Assembly: GCA_002381765.1 (NCBI GenBank)
Contig: DFXX01000085.1
Coordinates: 10,240 to 32,677, forward strand
DNA from: Bacteriovoracaceae bacterium UBA4097
GTDB lineage: Bacteria; Bdellovibrionota; Bacteriovoracia; Bacteriovoracales; Bacteriovoracaceae
DNA: 22,438 nucleotides
Direction: 5' to 3'
The notes beneath the pieces were generated by a model, which saw nothing but the letters and a program-made list of their open reading frames with translations, made no database searches and was not told the origin of the DNA. Below are positions 8,601-14,739 of the stretch, one piece after another (within the stretch, counting starts at the first letter, position 1; every line of letters begins with the position of its first letter). A program made the position numbers and the translations under genes.

Positions 8601-9775
8601 AGGCGATTAAGGTGAAGGGTAAGATTCTTATCGATCGCTCATTTGAAAAGCTTCCCGGGTTTTGTGTGGGGCCGGCCCTCATTGAACTTCCTATGCAGCA
8701 AGCTAGAAAGAAAGAATCATGGGCCCAGAGAGAAATCTTTGGACCAGTTATTCATTTGGTCGAGTTCACCTCACTTATTGAAGCTGTAGAAATTTTTAAT
8801 GGAACTGAATACGCTCTTACTGGGGGGATCTTCTCACAGTCTCAAGATGATATCGATTTCCTTCTGAAGTTTCTGCGTGCTGGAAACCTCTATGTGAATA
8901 GGCCTAATACAGGTGCGCGTGTTGCGATTGAGCCATTTGGGGGCTTTAAACTCTCAGGAACTGGGCCCAAGGCCGGTGGACCAGAGTATGTATCTCAGTT
9001 CCATTTCCCATTAAGCTCTCAAGAGATTCAGGCCCATGAGGGCCAGTGGGCGGCCGATAGTGGCTATCAATTATTTACTCCTCGTCCATCCCTAATCTCT
9101 GTTAACGGAAGGCTTCAGCGCTTCAGTACCTTTGCTGCTCAATTCCTTGATAAATATGAGCTCTTTATGGGGGCCATCAATGAGAAGGAAAAGGCCCAGC
9201 TCGGTTCATTTGTAGAGTGGATCAAGGAGCATCTTCAGCATCATCTTTCCCATAGACATCTTAATCATGTGATTCCAGGACAACTTAGTTACAATGATAA
9301 ATCCATGATCAAAGAGGCGGGCCTTTTTGTGACTGTCTCTGGAAAACCAAGCATCAAGGCCATTCACTACCTACTTGCAAGTATGTCACTTGGTTGTGGC
9401 CTCTCCATTGCTTGTGTGACAGAGGCCAGTTATGAGACTTGGAGAGGAATTATTGAGTTGGCCTGGAAGGCAGGCTTCTCTAAGACCAATTTGGATCTAT
9501 CGCTAGTTTCAGATAAAACTCTTGCCAACATCTTCCAGGAGCCTAGCTATAGTTTTGTCTATGCCGGACATTTTCCGCAATATCATAAAGTTCTCTATAA
9601 GGGATTGCTAGACGGTAAGGCGCTGGCGGAGAATATGCGTTTAATCCTCTCTGAAAGTGATGGAATTTCTTTAGAAACTCCTCAATCGATTTTGGATCAA
9701 TTCATCTGGACGCGCTCTTTGGCAGTCAATACCATGAGGCATGGCGCTCCATTGGAAATTTTATCTAATTCATAA
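5612..9775 (+). CDS. putA: PutA: bifunctional proline dehydrogenase / L-glutamate-gamma-semialdehyde dehydrogenase
   Basis: 1387 aa. It oxidises proline to P5C with FAD, then P5C (as glutamate semialdehyde) to glutamate with NAD+. The GTG at 5612 is chosen because GGAGGG (5602-5607) lies just upstream; the in-frame TTG at 5600 overlaps that site. The PRODH barrel runs from about 270 to 640: RFIAGES, FINVDAEHFNY (~393), VVQAYLRDG (~430), RLVKGAYWD (~459) and the proline-binding RRIMENSS (~578). The ALDH part runs from about 690 to 1135: APWNFPLAIP, Glu902 in ITEMGGKN, catalytic Cys936 in HAGQKCSAASR, and EPFGGFKLSGTG. A C-terminal domain of about 240 residues follows, as in long PutAs. The first ~240 residues precede the usual PRODH start and show no ribbon-helix-helix pattern. 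It probably associates with the inner membrane and passes electrons to quinone, as known PutAs do. Confidence 0.96.
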   Translation: MINVGVPVVTKRLVNENWQISYYVEFEHVLFHSGKTSPEVEKLIQFTRELNYGRGFRREITIDGFPFLCAVRPEEKSVYIGTRRLSRELSLMKLHEVNPVVDKEVEKEFFKLKEHVEKISTLSSGQFPSEIEWVSFERNLPILWNTDQWIDVNEESGEILKQLVKKTSDYRSSLFEKVSDYGLGLTAQYDLIRVHLLKFLALLPSLDHDKHGSEVKRNLLESLRRLREDSEKLLIQKKRGARPLPTYLNILFAVCFYISQFIPPSILASVVRYLVRKMAKRFIAGESISSSHKTLKALRGSNRQATLDQLGELVVSAREADEYFEKVLQLIHGLKQHIPRGEKNSAGILNAHVSIKVSALSHDFRPQAFEATYEKVAPRLKRILMEAAREEVFINVDAEHFNYRNLVFKIYKKVLLETSELKDYAQTGIVVQAYLRDGADHLQDVIELARKRNIRMPIRLVKGAYWDAETIEGEAHQFIAPQFLNKEESDLHFRQLAYLTLKNHEYIQLAIASHNLQDHAFVESVRTLRFPQAPVIEHQCLHMTYEALSHGLAKMGWPTRNYIPIGNLLVGMAYLVRRIMENSSQVGILSIMRSHQKANGLISPVEVLKEKKKNSAMILDSFLVQLKSDFYPVRPLRLHIDEERNELFKEMHKFEQKLTFSQEEYCLSKDERIICSSRPELIVGTHVVNNVSDAVNAVEAAEKGLQNSWWGKQSMALFRVSVMLKAADLMLLRRNELATLIIYEAGKTMTESLADVDEAIDFLNYYARQEISIQLSGIKVTNRGVITAIAPWNFPLAIPCGMSVAPLVAGNAVILKPAEQTPLIAEEFHKLLLEAGVPAEIFHIIQGDGEIVGAPLVTHPRTAGIVFTGSKGVGQWIYRNAADKTLDHYHHQIPMQKKVITEMGGKNAIIVTNNCELDETISGILYAAFAHAGQKCSAASRIIVHSEVKDALVNRLVMAIKDLKVGDSTDPATAVNPLISALDQERVRKSVEEAKEEAIKVKGKILIDRSFEKLPGFCVGPALIELPMQQARKKESWAQREIFGPVIHLVEFTSLIEAVEIFNGTEYALTGGIFSQSQDDIDFLLKFLRAGNLYVNRPNTGARVAIEPFGGFKLSGTGPKAGGPEYVSQFHFPLSSQEIQAHEGQWAADSGYQLFTPRPSLISVNGRLQRFSTFAAQFLDKYELFMGAINEKEKAQLGSFVEWIKEHLQHHLSHRHLNHVIPGQLSYNDKSMIKEAGLFVTVSGKPSIKAIHYLLASMSLGCGLSIACVTEASYETWRGIIELAWKAGFSKTNLDLSLVSDKTLANIFQEPSYSFVYAGHFPQYHKVLYKGLLDGKALAENMRLILSESDGISLETPQSILDQFIWTRSLAVNTMRHGAPLEILSNS

Positions 9776-9794
9776 ACTGAATAAGTGACTGAGG

Positions 9795-10304
9795 CTAAGG
9801 AGATTTTTCTTCGAAGCTGAAGTCACTTTTTTCTTTATTAAGTTCCTTATAAAGGGAGCTTTCGCAAAAAGTACTTCTCGCATAATTCATGCAGCGACTG
9901 ATCTCGGTTGGAGTCTTTTTCTCCTTCATAAGTTTCTGCTGCTCTTTAGTAAGAGTGATAAGATTTTCCCTTAGAAGATCGTCTATATATGAACAAGTAC
10001 AGTTCTTATCACAGGAACTGACAAGATCATTAATGGCCTCAGGGCTGTCCAATAAGGACTCCATATCTTCCTGAACAACATCCATACGTGGCCTTATGGT
10101 TCTTAGGAGAAGTGAGGCCTCATCGGTAGTTGGCACACAGGCCAGGGGGGCCATCTCAAGATCGAAAATTCGTGCCAAGAGGTCTGTCCCGATGATCAGC
10201 TCCTGGGAAGAGAATTCTTTTGGAGCAGCGGGATTATGAGGCCCTTCTAGATGACTGCAGCCCACCAGGGTAAGTAGTAAAAGTGCTAATACTTTTAAGG
10301 ACAT
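9795..10304 (-). CDS. Small Cys-rich lipoprotein of unknown function
   Basis: 169 aa with a clear lipoprotein signal MSLKVLALLLLTLVGC (lipobox L-V-G-C, Cys16). The mature part holds six further cysteines: one in LACVP, three in SSCDKNCTCSY, and one each in SRCMNY and TFCESS. The spacing suggests three disulfides in a helical periplasmic domain. It has no recognised family. Its ATG (10304) lies inside the end of the upstream deacetylase gene, with a 10-nt overlap in another frame, and the ribosome site GGTGG is inside that gene, so translation is probably coupled. The partner suggests an envelope role. It ends only 19 nt from the putA stop (convergent), with no terminator seen between. Confidence 0.75.
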   Translation of the reverse strand: MSLKVLALLLLTLVGCSHLEGPHNPAAPKEFSSQELIIGTDLLARIFDLEMAPLACVPTTDEASLLLRTIRPRMDVVQEDMESLLDSPEAINDLVSSCDKNCTCSYIDDLLRENLITLTKEQQKLMKEKKTPTEISRCMNYARSTFCESSLYKELNKEKSDFSFEEKSP

Positions 10305-11590
10305 ACTTTTTCCACCCCTTCATTCATTTGCGTTACGATTTCATCAAGGGTGCAGACCCTTCTGTTATCCTTCATCAAATAATCCATGACTTTGGGGGAA
10401 GCTTCAGCGGTTCTTTGATGAATATCGTGGAATAGAATAACCCCTGCATCTCGTGGTGTCTTCTTCATGAGTGATATGGTTCTTTCCACAATCTTTTGCG
10501 GTTCCTGCGCCATCCAGTCAAGTGTATCGATATTCCAGAATACGTGAATTAATCCGTTCTCCGCAATTTTCTCACGAATATGAGATGCGCCTACGCCCGC
10601 ACCATATGGCAATCGGAAAAACTTAATATCAAAGTTATTGAGCTTTTCCAGCTCTTGAGTCGCCTGGGTAATTTCTTTATCAAGGGTGGCCCCGCCCACT
10701 TTTGTCAATTGCAAATGAGTATAGGAGTGAGAAGCTATCTCCATGCCCGCATCTCTAATTTCTTTAGCGGTGGATGGAAGTGCCTTTACCTGCTTCGTTA
10801 GCTGGAAAAAGGTGGCCTTAAGCTTTCTCTCTTTTAAGCTCTGGATGATCTTGGGACTTGTAAGTTTGCCTGGGCCATCATCATAGGTAAGTGACCAAAC
10901 TTTCTCAGGAAATTCATTCCCAGTAATACTGCCTGGCCTTGAGGGGCTGGGATAGAATTTTTTTCCTGAACCAGTGCTCTTGGTATCGAGCATGTGCGAG
11001 AGATGTTCGATGTTCTTTTCATATACCACAAATTCTCTTAAGGCCTCCATCGCCTTATATTCTTTCTGGATATCCAGGGGCACGAGCTTACTTTTTTGGG
11101 AATTTGTTTGAGAGGGAACTTTCATGCCTATGTCAGAGGCGAGGTTTTCCATGGAAAGAGATGCAATAGGAGACTTCTTAGCAAACGCCGCAATTTTAAT
11201 CTGCATAGCGAGCTTTAAGTCACTCTTGTCTTTGTCATTGCTTAATGTATCCCAGAGTTCCACCAGCTCATGCTCAATCTCTTCGGTCTGAGTTCTTACC
11301 GCCAAAAGATTGAGATAGGCCGGAGATTCATACAAGGAGGTCACATCTGATTCGCTTATTTGTGAATCAAAATCCACGAGGTTTTTTTGTCCAATGACAT
11401 AATAGCTATGAAGAGAATGAAGTTTCTCATCGATTTCCTCATTGAAATTATTTTTCTTTTCCATCACTAATTGCTGGACCGACATAGAAGCCACTTGTCT
11501 GGAATTGTCTTGAGTGCTTTGCGCCCACCATTTATTGGCAGTACAAGAACTTAGAAACATTACAGGAACAAGCATCAGGGGTTTAAGCAT
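10295..11590 (-). CDS. Polysaccharide deacetylase (NodB domain) lipoprotein
   Basis: 431 aa. The ATG at 11590 is preferred over the upstream in-frame ATG 11638: GGAGA lies 9 nt before it and it begins directly with a lipoprotein signal, MLKPLMLVPVMFLSSC (Cys16). Residues 17-220 are helical with no known domain. The NodB domain spans about 230-415 and has all five carbohydrate-esterase-4 motifs: TYDDGP (base and metal Asp237/238), HSYTH (metal His288/His292), RLPYG (326-330), DTLDW (355-359) and LFHDIH (386-391, catalytic His388). It should remove N-acetyl groups from a GlcNAc/MurNAc polymer, most likely peptidoglycan, from a membrane anchor. In Bdellovibrio, deacetylases modify prey peptidoglycan; a similar role here is inference. 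It is first in a two-gene operon. Confidence 0.9.
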   Translation of the reverse strand: MLKPLMLVPVMFLSSCTANKWWAQSTQDNSRQVASMSVQQLVMEKKNNFNEEIDEKLHSLHSYYVIGQKNLVDFDSQISESDVTSLYESPAYLNLLAVRTQTEEIEHELVELWDTLSNDKDKSDLKLAMQIKIAAFAKKSPIASLSMENLASDIGMKVPSQTNSQKSKLVPLDIQKEYKAMEALREFVVYEKNIEHLSHMLDTKSTGSGKKFYPSPSRPGSITGNEFPEKVWSLTYDDGPGKLTSPKIIQSLKERKLKATFFQLTKQVKALPSTAKEIRDAGMEIASHSYTHLQLTKVGGATLDKEITQATQELEKLNNFDIKFFRLPYGAGVGASHIREKIAENGLIHVFWNIDTLDWMAQEPQKIVERTISLMKKTPRDAGVILFHDIHQRTAEASPKVMDYLMKDNRRVCTLDEIVTQMNEGVEKVCP

Positions 11591-11663
11591 AGTCGTATCT
11601 CCAATTAGTTGACAGTTCTGTTTCGGTTGGCAGGCCAAAATACTTGAGTTTTACTGTTTGTTC

Positions 11664-11692
11664 TTGGGCAGAATTTGCCTACTCAATATGAT
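11664..11692 (+). promoter_or_regulatory. Putative sigma70 promoter of the wHTH-trmK operon
   Basis: TTGGGC (11664-11669), a 17-nt spacer and TATGAT (11687-11692) occur in the divergent region. The expected start near 11699 leaves a leader of about 44 nt that contains the AAAGGAGG ribosome site. Confidence 0.55.
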
Positions 11693-11742
11693 CTATTGAA
11701 TCTTTCGAGGGAGTTGGGATACGCTATTCTAAAGGAGGCCAC

Positions 11743-12165
11743 ATGGAAGACATTCGTTCAGTGCTCTCACAGTTTCGGGCCAAGCGTCAGCTACAGGAAG
11801 TTCAGAAATCGGGAAAAGGTCCCTATGGACAGGCATCGACTTCGGAAATCCCTGACATTTTCTTTGACCACATCCTTTTGCAGTTTAAACTCACACGGCC
11901 AGAAATCATCACCCTGATGTTTCTCTATAGGCAGGTCTGGTGTCGTCCCAATCTGTATCGTGCCCATGGTATAGGCCCCCTTAATTCCTATGCCGAGCTT
12001 TCAGTCACGCTCAATATGAGTAGGGAAGAGTTAGTGACCCATATTAGGGCGCTAGAGACTTATGGATTCATTGAAACCGTGAGGGCAGGACAATATTTTG
12101 TTCGAAAGTTCTTCACAGAAGAGCTGGATAGAAAGTATGGTCAGGATTATGACGAATTCTTCTAA
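11743..12165 (+). CDS. Small protein with probable winged-helix domain
   Basis: 140 aa with a very strong ribosome site (AAAGGAGG at 11731-11738). Residues 1-40 are polar and probably flexible. Residues 45-120 read like a winged helix: helix LTRPEIITLMFLYRQVW, then SYAELSVTLNMSREELVTHI as a helix-turn-helix, then LETYGFIETVRAGQYFVRKF as the beta wing. The tail ends in an acidic YGQDYDEFF. It may be a DNA-binding regulator or a replication-initiator-like fragment; no effector domain is seen. The trmK gene starts 12 nt after its stop, so the two are cotranscribed. I cannot name a family. Confidence 0.65.
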   Translation: MEDIRSVLSQFRAKRQLQEVQKSGKGPYGQASTSEIPDIFFDHILLQFKLTRPEIITLMFLYRQVWCRPNLYRAHGIGPLNSYAELSVTLNMSREELVTHIRALETYGFIETVRAGQYFVRKFFTEELDRKYGQDYDEFF

Positions 12166-12177
12166 GTAGGATAGGTA

Positions 12178-12801
12178 GTGGGTCTCTCGAAGCGTTTAAA
12201 CAGATTTTCTCAGTTCTATTGTAATCATTCATATATCTGGGACATTGGTTGCGACCATGGCCTATTAGGCATGTCCTTTCTAAATCAGCCGGCTGTTAAG
12301 CAAATCAATTTGGTAGATCCGGCCTTGCCGGTTATAAAGAAGCTTGAAGATTCGTATATTACAATCCCCAAAATTAATATCATCCACAACAAAGGGCAAA
12401 ATCTCATCATCCCTAATTCCAATCAAAACTCTCTCTATATTGCTGGTATGGGTGGGCTAGAGATGAGGGAGATTCTTCAAAAACTTCTTCCACAATTAGG
12501 AAGAGAAGACCGCATCCTCATTTCTCCCCATCGACATATCCTGGAGCTGCGGAAATATCTGCAAGGATCACCTTTCCGACTGGTGGAAGAAGGGGTAGTT
12601 GAGGAAGCCGGCCACTTCTATCCTTATCTTTATCTGGCTCAGGATGCGCGTTTTGCAGAAGTCTCTCTCTATGGTGAGCAGATGTGGCAAGGGGAAGAAG
12701 GACAGAAATATCTGAGCTACTTAATAGGGCATCTCTCCTGTCACAAGAATCTGGCATCTCAGGCATACTTGAATCATTTGAAAGGCCTTATATCTCCCTA
12801 G
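12178..12801 (+). CDS. trmK: tRNA (adenine(22)-N1)-methyltransferase, TrmK family
   Basis: 207 aa. TrmK uses SAM to make m1A at position 22 in the tRNA D-loop. The start is GTG at 12178, with AGGATAGG just upstream. The SAM-binding Rossmann motif is WDIGCDHGLLG (21-31), the acidic motif II is INLVDPA (43-49), and the family-typical SLYIAGMGG (85-93) is followed by EMREILQKLL. ISPHRHILELRKYL then corresponds to the TrmK 'Q P......LR..L' segment, and VVEEAGHFYPYLYL to the 'E......YYEI' strand. It is slightly shorter than Bacillus TrmK (about 240 aa), mainly at the C-terminal coiled coil. It lies in an operon with the winged-helix-like gene. Confidence 0.83.
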   Translation: MGLSKRLNRFSQFYCNHSYIWDIGCDHGLLGMSFLNQPAVKQINLVDPALPVIKKLEDSYITIPKINIIHNKGQNLIIPNSNQNSLYIAGMGGLEMREILQKLLPQLGREDRILISPHRHILELRKYLQGSPFRLVEEGVVEEAGHFYPYLYLAQDARFAEVSLYGEQMWQGEEGQKYLSYLIGHLSCHKNLASQAYLNHLKGLISP

Positions 12802-12802
12802 A

Positions 12803-12833
12803 TTGACTCAGTACTTAAAGAATGTGCTATAAT
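12803..12833 (+). promoter_or_regulatory. Near-consensus extended -10 promoter, leaderless start at 12840
   Basis: TTGACT (12803-12808), a 19-nt spacer and a perfect TATAAT (12828-12833) preceded by TGC (extended -10). Six bases later is ATG 12840, so transcription should start on the start codon. The promoter begins 2 nt after the trmK stop. Confidence 0.8.
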
Positions 12834-12839
12834 TCATTT

Positions 12840-14498
12840 ATGGCCAGTAAACTAACGTTCCTCTTCTTTGGTGATGATGAAGCTTACTTTAAGACTCTGC
12901 AAGCAGAGTTCAAGAATAGTACCCGGCTAGAAATCAACTTCATCAATGTCTTTGAAAGAGAAGAGGCCAAGATTCAGTCCTTATTTCTTAAGGTCTATCG
13001 AGGTAGACCTGCGGCGGTCTTCATTGATTTCTCCAAGCAAACTCAGGAATATCTTCATCTTGCTCGACTGCTTATGCGCACGCAGCTTGATCATGAATTC
13101 GTGACCATTGGTCTGGTTGATTATCTCTCTTCCAATGATGTTCTCTCTGAATGTATCGCGACTGGAGTGAATCTGGCTTATATCAAAAGTACTGAGACTT
13201 TTGATGTGGTTTACGACGTTATAAAATGCATCTCTCCTGGAGAAATTGATTCTCCTGGCTTTGCTACCGCTAAACTTAACGAGACTTGGGAAGCAGGCTT
13301 TACTTCCAAGATTGGCTTTATCCATAAAGATGGTCTGCATGTCGAGACTAACTTCAAGCTGGCCAAGGGTGACAGGCTAAGAATAAACCATGCTTGGCTT
13401 AAAAAAGATTTAGTTCCTTCTAAAGATGTGTTTGTCAAAAGCGTCACAACATCCAATCTCTTCTATCAGTATCAAGCAAGTTGTGAATTAGATTTCATCT
13501 TTGTTGATGAATATCTTCCCCCTGAAGGCATGCAGCCTAAGCTCGTGGCAGATAAGAAATTTGAGCGGGATAAATTGGTTATTAACTGCAAAAACAATCT
13601 TAAGAAGTGGGTTAAAGAGAATACTTCGAATTCTGTAGCAAAGACCGCAAAAGTTTTAATCGTGGATCGGGATTTTAACTTTTATCAAAACCAGCCTCGC
13701 ACAGATAAATATCCTTATATCGTCAGATGTATTCCTTACTTTCATGATATGGGTGATGAACTTAATAGATTAAGACCCCAGGTTATAGCCTTTGCTTTAG
13801 AAAGCGATGAAGAACCAGCGCCAAAGAACAGCAATGAGCAGTTAATGAAGCTTGCCGAAGTGGTAAAGGCGAAGTTTGAGGATTTTAAGCCCTTCATCGT
13901 GGTTTTTAACTGTAAAGTTGACTCCGCTTATCTTCAAGGTGCCATGAAATACTCTAATGTTCTGGCCACCACCAGCGAGTTATCCGTAGGACTCCTTATG
14001 AGAATGGCCGAAATATTTGAAAAGAAGAGAGGAGGCATAACTGAAGGAACCATGTTTGATGACAGAGAAAAGGTCTTTATTAAAAAAAGTAGTCCTTCAT
14101 CAATTTGTGAGTTTTTAACTCAAGTGAAGGTCATAAAATTTTCTGAATTAGATGTAACCTTTGAAGCAGATATAGATATTCCCGTTGGAACCAATCTTCA
14201 CCTATGGAAACCAGTAGACATGTATGTGAATGTCAGGGCGGTTAAGGCCCAGGGAAAAACTACTGAGTACTACGGACTGATTCATTGCATGGGCGAAGTT
14301 GAAAAGCAAGAACTCCGGAAATTTGTAAATGCTATATTCTTTAAAGATCATGATGCTAAAGTTAAGGCAGATACGGATCAGTTTAAGAAACTAAATTCCA
14401 TGAAACTCAAGGAAAGAATCGAAAAAGAGAAGCTTGAGAGTCCTGATGGTTATATAAATACTAGTGAAGATCCGGTAAAAAATCCTCAGGAATCCTAA
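12840..14498 (+). CDS. Multi-domain signalling-like protein: two receiver-like and two PilZ-like segments
   Basis: 552 aa from ATG 12840. The in-frame ATG 12822 lies upstream of the -10 box TATAAT (12828-12833) and ahead of the predicted RNA start, so it is rejected. Residues 1-130 follow the receiver plan: FLFFGDDE (acidic pair 12-13), AVFIDFS (possible phospho-Asp63), TIGLVDY and LAYIKST (Lys). Residues ~150-225 (IGFIHKDGLHVET, KGDRLRIN) resemble a PilZ barrel. Residues 270-395 (KVLIVDRDFNFY, RPQVIAFALES) are a second, degenerate receiver with no phospho-Asp. Residues 430-500 (FSELDVTFEA, PVGTNLHLWK, YYGLIHCMGEVEKQ) are again PilZ-like. Canonical RxxxR and D/NxSxxG c-di-GMP motifs are not intact. 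The tail is charged and disordered. No signal peptide or output enzyme is seen; it may be a scaffold or sensor. The domain calls are by eye. Confidence 0.7.
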   Translation: MASKLTFLFFGDDEAYFKTLQAEFKNSTRLEINFINVFEREEAKIQSLFLKVYRGRPAAVFIDFSKQTQEYLHLARLLMRTQLDHEFVTIGLVDYLSSNDVLSECIATGVNLAYIKSTETFDVVYDVIKCISPGEIDSPGFATAKLNETWEAGFTSKIGFIHKDGLHVETNFKLAKGDRLRINHAWLKKDLVPSKDVFVKSVTTSNLFYQYQASCELDFIFVDEYLPPEGMQPKLVADKKFERDKLVINCKNNLKKWVKENTSNSVAKTAKVLIVDRDFNFYQNQPRTDKYPYIVRCIPYFHDMGDELNRLRPQVIAFALESDEEPAPKNSNEQLMKLAEVVKAKFEDFKPFIVVFNCKVDSAYLQGAMKYSNVLATTSELSVGLLMRMAEIFEKKRGGITEGTMFDDREKVFIKKSSPSSICEFLTQVKVIKFSELDVTFEADIDIPVGTNLHLWKPVDMYVNVRAVKAQGKTTEYYGLIHCMGEVEKQELRKFVNAIFFKDHDAKVKADTDQFKKLNSMKLKERIEKEKLESPDGYINTSEDPVKNPQES

Positions 14499-14509
14499 TC
14501 CCAGAAAAT

Positions 14510-14538
14510 TTGCAAATTCCTCTCACTCGGATTAATGT
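14510..14538 (+). promoter_or_regulatory. Possible promoter giving a leaderless start at 14545
   Basis: TTGCAA (14510-14515), a 17-nt spacer and TAATGT (14533-14538, fitting TANNNT) are followed by exactly six bases and ATG 14545. The -10 is weak outside its three key positions, but there is no ribosome site to offer an alternative. Confidence 0.45.
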
Positions 14539-14544
14539 TTCATC

Positions 14545-14739
14545 ATGAAACTTCTTAATATCATTCTTATCTTTTTTGCAATCTATTTCATCAGACGTCT
14601 ATTGGGCCTTTGGCGAGTCATGAAGCAGGTTCAGTATGAGCAGGCCCGACAAGAGATGGAGAGACAAAATCAGGAAAAATCTAGGACCAAAGCTCAGGAA
14701 GGCGACGTGGTGGACGCTGAATACAAGGTGATTGACTAG
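14545..14739 (+). CDS. Small single-pass membrane protein
   Basis: 64 aa: a hydrophobic helix MKLLNIILIFFAIYFIRRLL (1-20) is followed by basic residues, a charged coiled-coil-prone stretch (25-50) and an acidic-aromatic ending GDVVDAEYKVID. The pattern of one transmembrane helix, a charged linker and a D/E-Y-V-type tail resembles small DUF4834-like proteins, but I would not assign it. The cytoplasmic tail is predicted from the positive-inside rule. There is no Shine-Dalgarno; a promoter-like element ends 6 nt before the ATG. Its TAG stop shares the palindrome CTAG with the TAG of the convergent transglutaminase gene. Confidence 0.65.
   Translation: MKLLNIILIFFAIYFIRRLLGLWRVMKQVQYEQARQEMERQNQEKSRTKAQEGDVVDAEYKVID

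Noticed and set aside
9776..9794. A terminator between putA and the convergent lipoprotein gene
   Set aside because: Only 19 nt are available and no stem is visible in either direction.
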